DNA of 64,000 bases. Source: CAZUAQ01 sp964618455. GTDB taxonomy: Bacteria > Planctomycetota > Phycisphaerae > UBA1845 > PWPN01. Shown here piece by piece: positions 15,190 to 24,013 of the stretch; position 1 is the first letter of the stretch; every line of letters begins with the position of its first letter. The notes under the pieces are model-generated. The model made no database searches, was not told the origin of the DNA, and saw only the letters and a program-made list of their open reading frames with translations. The translations under genes were made by a program, and so were the position numbers. The stretch is taken from assembly GCA_964618455.1 (NCBI GenBank), contig CAZUAQ010000019.1, positions 1-64,000 of the forward strand, in the 5' to 3' direction.

Positions 15190-16347
15190 GTGAATGAGAT
15201 CGTGAATCATCGATGGCTATGGATACAGCGCAGCATCCGGCCCATCGTCCTGGACCTGGGACATGCGTCCGTGCGCGCGCTGCAGTTCACACGGGAGGAG
15301 AAGAAAGCCCAGATACTTCGACGTGACGAACGTCGCCTTTCGATTGAACCTGGAGCGGAGTCCACGCTGAGAAGCGAGCGTCTGGAAGCCGTGCGAAGCC
15401 TGATGGAAGAGGGGGGCTTCTCGGGTCGGCAGGTGATCGTCGTTCACCCCTGGGACAGCCTCTACGTCAGGAACATGCGTATCCCCTGTGTGGCCCGGGA
15501 GGACAGAGAGGATGTCGCCCGCTACGAAGCCTGCGAGCGATTCGGTCTGGAGACGGAGCAGGCCGAGATCCGCCATCTCTCCGCCGGTGATGTTCGTCAG
15601 GGCACGGACACGAAACATGAGATCATCGCGATGGGCGCCGCGCGCGACCGATTGACCGAGTTGCTGGCAGAACTCGATCGCCTGAAGCTCGATGTCGTCA
15701 GTATCGATCCGGGGCCGTGCGCCCTTTTCCGCAGTTTCGAGCGTTATCTCACGCGAACGGATGATACCCACACGATCACGACGCTCGTGGACCTCGGCTT
15801 TGCCGCGACACGGGTCCTGATCGCGCGCGGCGACGCACCTGTGTTCTTCAAGAGTATCGCCATCGGGTCGAGCGCGATGATGAGCGAGATGAGCGGCGCG
15901 CTGGACGTGCCGATGGATACACTTGATCGTCTTCGGCGCAGGACCGCATCGTCACTGCATGGCAGCGAGGGCACTCCGGATCCCGATGATGGGGGGAACG
16001 ATGACAGTCGGGAACTGACGCCTCAGGGGCTGAGAGAGACGCTTCGCCCGACGGCCGAGCAACTCGCTCGCGAGATCGGTCTCTGCCTGCGCTACTGTTC
16101 GGTCACGTTCCGTGGCCTCCATCCCCAGGGCATTACGCTGATCGGTGGAGGGGCTTGCGATCCCATTCTGGTCGAGCTGTTGAAGGAATACATCGCACAG
16201 CCCGTCCATGTCGGTCAGTGCACGCGTGGCATCGACGTCGAAAAAGAGTGGATGAACCAGGACCGTCGTAACGGGCAGCCGGACTGGGCGACTGCCATCG
16301 GGGCGGGGTTGAAGGCCGTGCGTCGCCTGGAAGAGAGGGTGGCATGA
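15190..16347 (+). CDS. pilM: Type IV pilus assembly ATPase-like protein PilM
   Basis: PilM is an actin-like cytoplasmic protein that binds the N-terminal tail of PilN and anchors the inner-membrane platform. The 385-residue product starts with the phosphate-1-like signature IVLDLGHASVRALQF. It continues with VVHPWDSLYVRNMRIP, a phosphate-2-like VDLGFAATRVLIARGD near residue 195, and ITLIGGGACDPILVELLKEY, an adenosine-binding-like motif. These fit the PilM/FtsA fold. The GTG at 15190 is taken as start; a GTG at 15202 is equally possible. Its stop overlaps the pilN start (ATGA), as in other pilMNOPQ operons. Confidence 0.88.
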   Translation: MNEIVNHRWLWIQRSIRPIVLDLGHASVRALQFTREEKKAQILRRDERRLSIEPGAESTLRSERLEAVRSLMEEGGFSGRQVIVVHPWDSLYVRNMRIPCVAREDREDVARYEACERFGLETEQAEIRHLSAGDVRQGTDTKHEIIAMGAARDRLTELLAELDRLKLDVVSIDPGPCALFRSFERYLTRTDDTHTITTLVDLGFAATRVLIARGDAPVFFKSIAIGSSAMMSEMSGALDVPMDTLDRLRRRTASSLHGSEGTPDPDDGGNDDSRELTPQGLRETLRPTAEQLAREIGLCLRYCSVTFRGLHPQGITLIGGGACDPILVELLKEYIAQPVHVGQCTRGIDVEKEWMNQDRRNGQPDWATAIGAGLKAVRRLEERVA

Positions 16348-17003
16348 ACGAGATCGAACTGCTGCCCGACGTGTATCTTCGGCGCAAGTTGGCGCGCCGG
16401 CACAGCCGCCGAAACCTGATCTGGGCGCTGGCGGTCATGGCCTCCCTCGGCCTGCTGTATGCCGGGAACACCGTTCGTCTCGAAACGGCGAGCGCGGCCC
16501 TGCAGCAGTACGAAGAGGATCGTGTCTACTATCGGAATCAGAAGGCCTGTCTGCAGGACATGCACGCGCGACTGGCGAATCTGCAAGGCCGGCGCCGTCT
16601 TGTCGAAAGCCTGGACGACCACGCCCCGCTGGACCTGGTCTTTGCGGAATTGACACGCCATTTGAGCGACTCGATGTCGATCCGGACGCTCACTGTGGAG
16701 ACGCTGGAATCGGAGCCGACGCCCACACCGGACGGAGGCGAATCCACCGGCGAATCGGAACAGGGGATCGGCTCGGCATCGAATCCGCGCCGGGAACGGG
16801 AAACGCGTATCGTTGTCACGGGGGCGGCACCGGGCTACGTCGAGATCGGAATCTATTACGGCACGCTGTCACATTCTCCCCTGTTCGCGTCCTCGGAGCT
16901 TCACGACATTGTCGAGATCGTCGAGAACCGTCGACGTGTACAGCGCTTCGAGATGTCGTTCGTGTTGAACGCCGTCAGCATCGTGGAACAGGAGGGCCCG
17001 TGA
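16344..17003 (+). CDS. pilN: Type IV pilus inner-membrane protein PilN
   Basis: The 219-residue product begins with MNEIELLPD, matching the conserved INLLP-type cytoplasmic motif by which PilN docks on PilM. One transmembrane helix (LIWALAVMASLGLLYAGN) and a periplasmic coiled coil (RLETASAALQQYEEDRVYYRN) follow, then a ferredoxin-like periplasmic domain (VTGAAPGYVEIGIYYGTLSH). It is longer than many PilN proteins because of a Pro/Glu-rich insert near residues 125-150. ATGA overlap with pilM and GTGA overlap with pilO show tight translational coupling. Confidence 0.85.
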   Translation: MNEIELLPDVYLRRKLARRHSRRNLIWALAVMASLGLLYAGNTVRLETASAALQQYEEDRVYYRNQKACLQDMHARLANLQGRRRLVESLDDHAPLDLVFAELTRHLSDSMSIRTLTVETLESEPTPTPDGGESTGESEQGIGSASNPRRERETRIVVTGAAPGYVEIGIYYGTLSHSPLFASSELHDIVEIVENRRRVQRFEMSFVLNAVSIVEQEGP

Positions 17004-17530
17004 ACGAGAATCGACGCATGCATCTCTGGACGGTCGCCCTCATGGTGGCGGCGGGCGTGTTTCTCGCAACGGTCTCGGTCCGTCAGTACAGCCGGCTGCG
17101 CGAGTTGGAAGGCCAGCTTCGCCTGGCGAAGAGTGAAGCCCTGGATCGCGATCGGCTGGATCAGCAGATTCAGCAATTGAATGAGCAGATTCTGTCGCTG
17201 CATCAGCGCATGAACCATGAGGGCGTCATCATTCCGGCCCGGTCCGAGTTGGGCCCGTTTCTGCAGGAAGTCGCCCATCTCATCGAGGAACAGGGGCTGC
17301 GACCTCAGGAGGTTCAGCCCGAAGCCGTGACCACGCGCGCATCAATCCGAATCCAGCCCGTCACGTTTCGCGTGGAAGGAACCGGTTATGCGATCTATGA
17401 ACTTATCCGGGGCATCGAAGCGATGTCGCGCTTGACACGGTTTGAAAGTTTCAAGGCAGGCCCCGCCGCGGATGCACCGGGTTGGATCCAGGCGGAGATT
17501 CGAGTCAACCTCTTTTTCACGGAGTCCTGA
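17000..17530 (+). CDS. pilO: Type IV pilus inner-membrane protein PilO
   Basis: The 176-residue product has an N-terminal transmembrane helix (LWTVALMVAAGVFLATVSV), a coiled coil (RLRELEGQLRLAKSEALDRD, then LDQQIQQLNEQILSLHQR) and a ferredoxin-like periplasmic domain (QPVTFRVEGTGYAIYELIRG). This is the PilO layout; it forms heterodimers with PilN that link the platform to the secretin through PilP. The GTG start overlaps the pilN stop by four bases. Assignment rests on order and architecture more than on a signature motif. Confidence 0.82.
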   Translation: MNENRRMHLWTVALMVAAGVFLATVSVRQYSRLRELEGQLRLAKSEALDRDRLDQQIQQLNEQILSLHQRMNHEGVIIPARSELGPFLQEVAHLIEEQGLRPQEVQPEAVTTRASIRIQPVTFRVEGTGYAIYELIRGIEAMSRLTRFESFKAGPAADAPGWIQAEIRVNLFFTES

Positions 17531-17538
17531 AGAGATCG

Positions 17539-18132
17539 ATGTCGAACTCACGACCCCCCTGGTTGGTGGTGATCAAGGCCCACGTGGCCGCGCAGCCGAA
17601 GAAGTCGGCTGTGCTGGGTATCTTGTTCGTGGTCATGGTCGTGATCTACGCGCGCATGTTCGTGTTGAACGGTGGGCCGTCTGCGGCGGTGGCGGATACG
17701 CCTTCGAAGACGGAGCCACGATTGGCGGAAATGAATCCGACTGCGGAGAAAGCGCAAGAGCGAATCGAACTGGATCTCGAGCGATGGCCCGAGCTCCCGC
17801 GTGATCCGTTCATGCATGACGTGGCGCGCTACCCGATCGTCGAAGGCATGCCCGACGAGGGCGAGGCGATCGCGGAGGAACACGATCCACGCCAGCACGC
17901 AATCGAACGTGCCAGGAGGCTGCGGCTCAGCAGCATCATGTGGCAAGACGGTCAGGCCATCGCCCTGATCGGAGATCGGATCGTGAGTCAGGGTGATGAG
18001 ATCGAAGGATTCATCGTGGAGAAAGTGGAGCCGACGCGTGTGCTTCTCGCACGGCGAGGTTTGCGGGTGGTATTGAAACTTCCCGCGACGGCCGCAGCGC
18101 TGGGCATGCCGCGCGAGGATATGTCGAAGTGA
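17539..18132 (+). CDS. pilP: PilP/GspC-like lipoprotein-position protein
   Basis: The 197-residue product has a single N-terminal membrane segment (AVLGILFVVMVVIYARMFVL) and a flexible middle. Its C-terminal domain (LRLSSIMWQDGQAIALIGD, VSQGDEIEGFIVEKVEPTRV) matches the homology region of PilP and GspC that binds the secretin N-domain. It lacks the lipobox normal for PilP, so GspC may be the closer structural analogue. It starts eight bases after pilO; an upstream in-frame ATG at 17482 lies inside pilO and is unlikely. Confidence 0.75.
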   Translation: MSNSRPPWLVVIKAHVAAQPKKSAVLGILFVVMVVIYARMFVLNGGPSAAVADTPSKTEPRLAEMNPTAEKAQERIELDLERWPELPRDPFMHDVARYPIVEGMPDEGEAIAEEHDPRQHAIERARRLRLSSIMWQDGQAIALIGDRIVSQGDEIEGFIVEKVEPTRVLLARRGLRVVLKLPATAAALGMPREDMSK

Positions 18133-18207
18133 TGAGAGCCGGCCGCCGGGATCGCGCAGAGATCGGACTTGCAGCGTGATCCGCGCGGCCATGAAGGAGA
18201 CAGGCTC

Positions 18208-20154
18208 ATGATGAGCACGAAGAAAAACGCGGGTGTCGTGATCCTGCGGGAGTGGCGCCGGGCACGTGTGATGGTCTGGGGGGTCGGGTGGCTGACACTG
18301 GTTGCGGCGAATCTGCCCGCCCAGGAGAACCAGGAAACCCCGGCGGCGGACGAGATCGCCGCTGCTCTCGACATCCAGGAATTCGTCCAGGAAGAAGCGA
18401 CGAAGTCCGCCGAGTCGCCGGAGGTTCCCTCGGCGAGGGGGCTCCTGGAACTCGAGATCGACACTCAAGACGAGACACCGCCGGACATCCACGTCAGCCC
18501 GGCCGGGCGCGTCGAAATGCACGTCAACAATCTCGATCTCAGCCGTGTGCTTCAGATGCTGTCGATCCAGAGCCGCCGCAACATCGTGGCCAGCCGCGAT
18601 GTCGACGGATCGGTGACGGCGGATTTCTACGGCGTCACCTTTGAGGAAGCACTGACGGCGGTCCTCGACAGCAACGGGTGCACGTGGCGGGAACGGGGGA
18701 ACTTCATCTACGTGTACACCAATGAGGAAATTCACTCGCTGGAAGCGTCGAGCCGGCCACGCATCGAGCGGCTCTTCCGGCTCTACTACATCCGGGCCGC
18801 CGATGCGCGGTCGATCATCGAACCGCTGCTCAGCCCGGAAGGGGTGATGTCCAGTACGCCGGAAGCCGAAACCGGCATCGCCGCAAGCAGCGACGAAGCG
18901 GGCGGAGACTCTCTGGCCCTCGGTGACAGTGTCCTCGTCGTCGACTATCCCGATCGCATCGAAACCATCGCCAAGGTGCTTGCACAACTGGATATGCGAC
19001 CTCAACAGGTCCTGGTCGAAGCGACGATCCTTCGCGCTCTACTCAACGAGGACAACGCCCTCGGTATCGATTTCAACATCGTTGGCGGCGTGGATTTCGA
19101 TGGGCTGAACGCGATCTCCCCCGGCATGACCGACCTGACGACCGGCAACCTGCCCCAGAACCAGTTCGACAACACGTCCTTCACGACCCGAACCGACTTC
19201 AATTCTGCCGTCCCCAGCGGCGGATTCACCTTCGGGATTCTCAAGAACAACATCGGAGTATTTGTTCGGGCCTTGGAGACCGTCACCGACACGACGGTCA
19301 TGGCGAACCCCAAGATCCTGACGCTCAACAAGCAGATGGGGGAGGTCATCATCGGGCGGCGCGACGGCTATCTCACCACGACCGTGACGGAGACTGCCGC
19401 CGTACAGAGCGTCGAGTTCCTCGAGACCGGTACGCAGTTGCGATTCCGACCGTTCATCGGCAACGACGGATTTGTCCGCATGGAGGTCCACCCAGAGGAC
19501 AGCACAGGCGGGGTCAACGCCACCAATCTGCCCTTTGAGTCGACGACCGAAGCGACCACGGCGGTGACCGTGCGTGACGGGCAGACCATTCTGATCGGCG
19601 GTCTTTTCCGGGAGGTCGATACCGCCTCGCGCGGCCAGGTCCCGGTGATTGGAAATCTGCCCGTGGCCGGTCCACTGTTCCGCAACACCAGCGATGTAAC
19701 CCAGCGGGAGGAAGTGATCATTCTTCTGACCGTTCACATCGTCAAAGATGACGAGGCCTATGCCCAACTCGGTGAAGGCATGGCCGACGACGTGGAGCGA
19801 ATGCGAGTCGGCAACCGCCAGGGCATGCAGTGGCACGGCCGCGAACGCCTGGCCCAGGCGCATTACCAGTGGGCCCTCGAGCACCTCGAGAACGGCGATA
19901 TCGACAAGGCCCTGTGGGATCTGGACATGGCGCTGAACAACAATCCGAGGTTCGTCGCCGCCATGAAGAAGAAGGAAGAGATCCTGGATCATCGCGGATG
20001 GGATGAGGATGGATCTTCCGTCCGGGACTTTGTCCGCAAGATGAATCTCGAGGACAAGGGAATCGACGCGCCGCTCTACCGGCGTCCGGATCTTCGATCC
20101 GCCACTCCCCTCGAGATTGTCGAACCCCGCGAACCCATGGAGGGAACGCCATGA
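18208..20154 (+). CDS. pilQ: Secretin PilQ/GspD
   Basis: The outer-membrane channel of the pilus or type II system. The 648-residue product has a signal segment (VWGVGWLTLVAANLPAQ), a long acidic linker and an N0/STN-like domain (VEMHVNNLDLSRVLQMLSIQ). A secretin N-domain (RLFRLYYIRAADARSIIEPL, VVDYPDRIETIAKVLAQLD) is followed by the secretin core (VMANPKILTLNKQMGEVIIG, VRDGQTILIGGLFRE, VPVIGNLPVAGPLFR, REEVIILLTVHIV). A C-terminal extension of about 110 residues contains a TPR-like pair (AQAHYQWALEHLENGDIDKA). AAGGAGA at 18194-18200 selects the ATG at 18208. The stop overlaps the next gene by ATGA. Confidence 0.92.
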   Translation: MMSTKKNAGVVILREWRRARVMVWGVGWLTLVAANLPAQENQETPAADEIAAALDIQEFVQEEATKSAESPEVPSARGLLELEIDTQDETPPDIHVSPAGRVEMHVNNLDLSRVLQMLSIQSRRNIVASRDVDGSVTADFYGVTFEEALTAVLDSNGCTWRERGNFIYVYTNEEIHSLEASSRPRIERLFRLYYIRAADARSIIEPLLSPEGVMSSTPEAETGIAASSDEAGGDSLALGDSVLVVDYPDRIETIAKVLAQLDMRPQQVLVEATILRALLNEDNALGIDFNIVGGVDFDGLNAISPGMTDLTTGNLPQNQFDNTSFTTRTDFNSAVPSGGFTFGILKNNIGVFVRALETVTDTTVMANPKILTLNKQMGEVIIGRRDGYLTTTVTETAAVQSVEFLETGTQLRFRPFIGNDGFVRMEVHPEDSTGGVNATNLPFESTTEATTAVTVRDGQTILIGGLFREVDTASRGQVPVIGNLPVAGPLFRNTSDVTQREEVIILLTVHIVKDDEAYAQLGEGMADDVERMRVGNRQGMQWHGRERLAQAHYQWALEHLENGDIDKALWDLDMALNNNPRFVAAMKKKEEILDHRGWDEDGSSVRDFVRKMNLEDKGIDAPLYRRPDLRSATPLEIVEPREPMEGTP

Positions 20155-21371
20155 CGAAATCGATCATCATCACGTGTCTCCTGGCTCTGTCTCTGACGGG
20201 CCCGGGCTGCACTTCTCTGGTCAAGCCCGAGGATTCGAAGGCCAGTGCGGATCACCGGTGGAAAAAGGTCCGCGCGCAGTTGAAATTCCAGGTAGCCTCG
20301 GACAGCTTTGAACGGGGACAGTTGGACAAAGCCGAGGAAGCCCTCCGCGAAGTCGTCGGGCTCTACCCCGAATACGCGGATGCCTACGTACTGCTGACCC
20401 GCTTGCGGCTCGAGCAGGGCGAAACTGCCGCCGCCTCGGAAGCGCTCGAGCAGGCGATTCGCCATGGCGGTGATTCCCCCGAAACCGACTACCTCAGCGG
20501 GATGATCGCCCAGCGATACGGCCGGCTCGAGAACGCGCTCGACTGGTACCGCCGCGCGTCGCAACGCAGCCCGCATGAAGTCCATTACATTCTCGCTCTT
20601 GCGGAGATGCTCGTGGAACTCGATCGCGCGGATGAAGCGCTCACGTTCGCCGAATCGCGCTGGCCCGACTTCGATAACAATGCCGCCCTCCGGACGCTCG
20701 TGGGTAAGATCCATGTACTGCGCGGCGATCATGCGAATGCGGCGGAAGCGTTCCGGGCCGCTCACCACATCGATCCGAAGGACAAGCTTGTCGCCTATGA
20801 TCTCGCGCTGTCGCTCTTTGAGATCGACGCACATGCCGATGCGCGGGACATGCTCCTGGCGGCGGAGAAACTCGAAGGCAAACTGCCCGTCTTCATGCGC
20901 CTGATGCTGGGGCGCTGCTACTGGAGCCTTTCCGAGGTGGGATCGGCCAAGGAAGAGTTCCGACAGGTCGTTCGCGAAGATCCTCAGAATACGGAAGGCT
21001 GGATGTGGCTGGCGAAGTCCTGTGTCGCCACCAATGACCTTCTCTCGGCCCGCCGTGCCGCCGCCCGATGCCATGAACTCGAGCCGGAACGCGGTGAACA
21101 CGCCTTTTTCTACGGGTTCGTCTGTCATCGACAGGGTGACGATGAAGCCGCGATCCCGCTCCTGCGCGAGGCCGTCTCCCGGCTCCCGGAGGAGACCATG
21201 GCCTATTGCCTCCTCGGGCAATCGCTCCAGCGGCAGAGCCGTTGGAACGAAGCGCGCGAATGTTATGAGAAGGCTCTCGCCATCGAACCGGAGGACGCGT
21301 ACGCCCGAAAACTCATGGAGGCGCTGCCTCCTGCCGAGGAACCCGTGCTGGAAGTCTCTTCATTCCGATAA
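20151..21371 (+). CDS. TPR lipoprotein, PilF/PilW-like pilotin candidate
   Basis: The 406-residue product begins with a lipoprotein signal (ITCLLALSLTGPGC, Cys at 20) and carries about nine tetratricopeptide repeats. Examples are DSFERGQLDKAEEALREVV, DAYVLLTRLRLEQGETAAA and LGQSLQRQSRWNEARECYE. In type IV pilus systems a TPR lipoprotein (PilF/PilW) pilots the secretin into the outer membrane. This one is far longer but sits four bases overlapped behind the secretin gene, so a pilotin or secretin-partner role is the natural inference. Confidence 0.75.
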   Translation: MTKSIIITCLLALSLTGPGCTSLVKPEDSKASADHRWKKVRAQLKFQVASDSFERGQLDKAEEALREVVGLYPEYADAYVLLTRLRLEQGETAAASEALEQAIRHGGDSPETDYLSGMIAQRYGRLENALDWYRRASQRSPHEVHYILALAEMLVELDRADEALTFAESRWPDFDNNAALRTLVGKIHVLRGDHANAAEAFRAAHHIDPKDKLVAYDLALSLFEIDAHADARDMLLAAEKLEGKLPVFMRLMLGRCYWSLSEVGSAKEEFRQVVREDPQNTEGWMWLAKSCVATNDLLSARRAAARCHELEPERGEHAFFYGFVCHRQGDDEAAIPLLREAVSRLPEETMAYCLLGQSLQRQSRWNEARECYEKALAIEPEDAYARKLMEALPPAEEPVLEVSSFR

Positions 21372-21526
21372 AGCCCGTTGATCCCATGCGATATCGATCC
21401 GGGAGCGCACCTTTTCCACCTGAGACCTGAGGCGACGCACCCAAATGGTCGATCAATGAATTGGATTCCTGCCGTCAGGTCTCCATCGATCGGATGAGGT
21501 ACGCCTTGAGTGGGGTGGAATACGTG

Positions 21527-21907
21527 ATGAAGCAGACGATTCTCGTGGCGGATGATGAGACGCATATCGTCAAGGTGATCGAGACGAAGCTGGCGTCCGC
21601 GGGGTATCGCGTGCACGTCGCGAGCGACGGACTGACCACCCTGCGAATGGCGGAACGCGTCCGGCCGAATCTGGTGATCACGGACTACCAGATGCCCGGC
21701 ATGGGAGGCCTGGAACTCAGTGCGAAGATCGCGTCTCACCCGATTCTCGCGGGTACACCGATCATTCTTGTGACTGCCAAGGGCTTCGATCTCACCGAGA
21801 CCGAGTTGAGGAGTCGTCACATCGAACGTGTCATCCTCAAACCGTTCAGTCCGCGTGAAGTGCTGGCGATTGCGACGGAAATACTCAGCATGGGTGTGAC
21901 CGCATGA
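21527..21907 (+). CDS. Stand-alone response regulator receiver (CheY-like)
   Basis: The 126-residue product is one receiver domain: acidic pair DDE at 8-10, phospho-acceptor D53 in VITDYQMPG, T/S position in IILVTAKG and the conserved lysine K105 in ILKPFS. No output domain follows, so it acts by protein contact, as CheY-like proteins do. A longer in-frame start at 21461 would add 22 non-conserved residues. It is followed after four bases by the HD-GYP gene and then STAS, forming a signalling trio inside the pilus cluster. Confidence 0.85.
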   Translation: MKQTILVADDETHIVKVIETKLASAGYRVHVASDGLTTLRMAERVRPNLVITDYQMPGMGGLELSAKIASHPILAGTPIILVTAKGFDLTETELRSRHIERVILKPFSPREVLAIATEILSMGVTA

Positions 21908-21911
21908 GGAA

Positions 21912-23606
21912 ATGGATATTCACGTGAAGGCCCTGAGTTGTGTGACCCAACAAGTCGTCAACGAAGCGACGTTTCAGGAGTGGGCGTCGTCATGGACGGA
22001 GCTGGGCCTGGGGTTGTCATTATGGGACGCTGACGGTCGACTGATCGAGAAATGCTCGAGCAACGCCGCTTTCTGGCAGACGGTCATCCTCGGATCCGAG
22101 GCCCTTCAGAAGAAGCTCTCGGCGTGGATCGTGCAGGCCTCCAAACAGCAGGAGTCCATCTTCACACTCGAACCGGGCGATGCGGTTCACATGATGCTCG
22201 TGCGCAGCCCGGTCAGTACGCGCAACACGATTCTCGTGGCGACGGCGTTGGGTCACGGCATGGATGATCACGAGCAATACGATCAGTTCTGCGACGAACA
22301 TGATCTGGATGTGGGGGAGTGGCTCCACCTGGCGGAGGTCCTGCCGCGCTACACCAAGGACCAGTGTCGGAGCTACAGGAGTATTCTGTCACGATATCTT
22401 GAAGCGCGCTCCGAGGAGCAGCTTTCGCAGAACGATGTCAACGAGCTCTCCACGCACCTGGCTCAGGCCTACGAGGAACTTAACCTGATCTATCGGATCA
22501 GCGCCGACCTGACGGTATCCAAGCCGCCCGCCGATCACCTGGCGGAACTGACGCAGCAACTCGCCTTCACCACGGTTCTCGAAGGGTACGCCGCCGTGCT
22601 GGATTCCTCTTTTCACAACAAGGCGGATCCCCACGTGATCGTCGGCGGACAGGTTCCACTCAGCTCGGAGGAAATCCTGCGACTTTATCGCCAGGCGCAG
22701 CATGAGCAGCCCACGGGCGATTCGAGGATCATCATCGTCAACGATGCCGATGCCCGCCCGGACTATGCCTGGCTTGATCGGAGGGTATGTCAGTTCGCGC
22801 TGTTCCCGCTCCAGAGAAAACGACACGAGTTCGGTGCGATCCTCGCCATCAACCGGGAGGACGGCAAGGATCTCTGTTCCGAGGAAATCCGTCTCGTCAA
22901 TTCCGTCGCCGAGCGCGGGGCGGCTTTCCTGGAGAGTGCTCAACTCTACGACGATCTCGAACAGCTCTTCATGGGCATGCTGCACGCGCTGGTCAGCAGT
23001 ATCGACGCCAAGGACCCCTACACAAGCGGTCATTCCCAGCGCGTGGCCTGGCTGAGCCGCCATATCGGCCAGATGCTCGGCATGGACGACGAACAGTGCC
23101 AGCGCATTTACCTGAGCGGCCTTCTTCACGACATCGGAAAAATCGGCGTGCCCGAATCCGTGCTCTGCAAGGCCGGTCGACTGACGCCGGACGAGTTCGC
23201 CGAGATCAAGAAGCACCCCGAAATGGGGGCGAAAATTCTCGAAGGCGTCCGTCAGGTGGATGACCTGATCCCCGGCATTCTCTATCACCATGAACGGTAC
23301 GGGGGCGGGGGGTATCCGAGCGGGATCGCGGGCGAGAATATTCCGCTGCTGGGTCGCATCATCTGCCTTGCCGACAGCTTCGACGCCATGACCACCAGTC
23401 GGACCTATCGCAGCGCCCAGGATCCCCGCAGTGCCGCGGAGGAAATCCGCCGGTGTGGCGGGACGCAGTTCGATCCGCGCATCGTCGCCTGCTTTCTGAA
23501 ATGTGATTTCGTCGCCCTGCATGAAGAAATGCGCAACGCGGGGTGTTCCTTTGTCGGGCCAACCGGCATCCAGTCGCTGGTGACGAGCAAGGAGGAGCAT
23601 CCGTGA
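21912..23606 (+). CDS. GAF-HD-GYP protein, probable cyclic-di-GMP phosphodiesterase
   Basis: HD-GYP enzymes hydrolyse cyclic di-GMP. The 564-residue product has an N-terminal sensory-type region (about 1-150), a helical linker (SQNDVNELSTHLAQAYEEL) and a GAF-like domain (about 205-340). The HD-GYP domain (about 355-545) has H406-D407 in LLHDIGKIG, H459-H460 in ILYHHERYGG and the G-Y-P signature at 467-469. All metal-ligand motifs appear intact, so activity is likely. It overlaps the STAS gene by four bases and follows the receiver gene by four. Pilus function is c-di-GMP controlled in many bacteria, which fits this placement. Confidence 0.88.
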   Translation: MDIHVKALSCVTQQVVNEATFQEWASSWTELGLGLSLWDADGRLIEKCSSNAAFWQTVILGSEALQKKLSAWIVQASKQQESIFTLEPGDAVHMMLVRSPVSTRNTILVATALGHGMDDHEQYDQFCDEHDLDVGEWLHLAEVLPRYTKDQCRSYRSILSRYLEARSEEQLSQNDVNELSTHLAQAYEELNLIYRISADLTVSKPPADHLAELTQQLAFTTVLEGYAAVLDSSFHNKADPHVIVGGQVPLSSEEILRLYRQAQHEQPTGDSRIIIVNDADARPDYAWLDRRVCQFALFPLQRKRHEFGAILAINREDGKDLCSEEIRLVNSVAERGAAFLESAQLYDDLEQLFMGMLHALVSSIDAKDPYTSGHSQRVAWLSRHIGQMLGMDDEQCQRIYLSGLLHDIGKIGVPESVLCKAGRLTPDEFAEIKKHPEMGAKILEGVRQVDDLIPGILYHHERYGGGGYPSGIAGENIPLLGRIICLADSFDAMTTSRTYRSAQDPRSAAEEIRRCGGTQFDPRIVACFLKCDFVALHEEMRNAGCSFVGPTGIQSLVTSKEEHP

Positions 23607-23938
23607 AGCTGATCGAGGTACGGGAGGGAGACGTTAACGTGCTGGGCATCGTGGGAGAGTTCACCCAGGAGTCCGTGCCGAAATTCGAGACCTCTGTGGA
23701 ACATGCGTTCCAGGAGCAGCGGCGCGATTTTATCATCGATCTGACGCGAATGACACGCATCGACAGCCGTGGCCTGGAGGCGCTGACCGCACTGCAGCGC
23801 CGGTGCGAAGAGGACCTGGGCATGCTCCAGATCTGCACGTCGGACGACGTTGCGCGAAAAGTATTTGAAATCACCCGGCTCGATCGCCAGTTGACGATTC
23901 ACGGGACGATCGAGGACGCCCGGGCGGCGATGGTCTGA
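23603..23938 (+). CDS. STAS-domain anti-sigma-factor-antagonist-like protein
   Basis: The 111-residue product is one STAS domain (VNVLGIVGEFTQESVPKFE, DFIIDLTRMTRIDSRGLEAL, GMLQICTSDDVARKVFEIT). The serine in RIDSRGLEAL corresponds to the phosphorylated serine of SpoIIAA/RsbV-type antagonists. The GTG start is preceded by GGAGGAG and overlaps the HD-GYP stop as GTGA. No anti-sigma kinase or PP2C phosphatase is found next to it, so the partner must be elsewhere, or it works with the neighbouring receiver and HD-GYP protein. Confidence 0.85.
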   Translation: MKLIEVREGDVNVLGIVGEFTQESVPKFETSVEHAFQEQRRDFIIDLTRMTRIDSRGLEALTALQRRCEEDLGMLQICTSDDVARKVFEITRLDRQLTIHGTIEDARAAMV

Positions 23939-24013
23939 CACCAAAGCACGGCAGGCCGCGACGAAGATCGAGAGCCGTACGAAACCAGAATCACGGAATT
24001 CGCGACAGGATCC

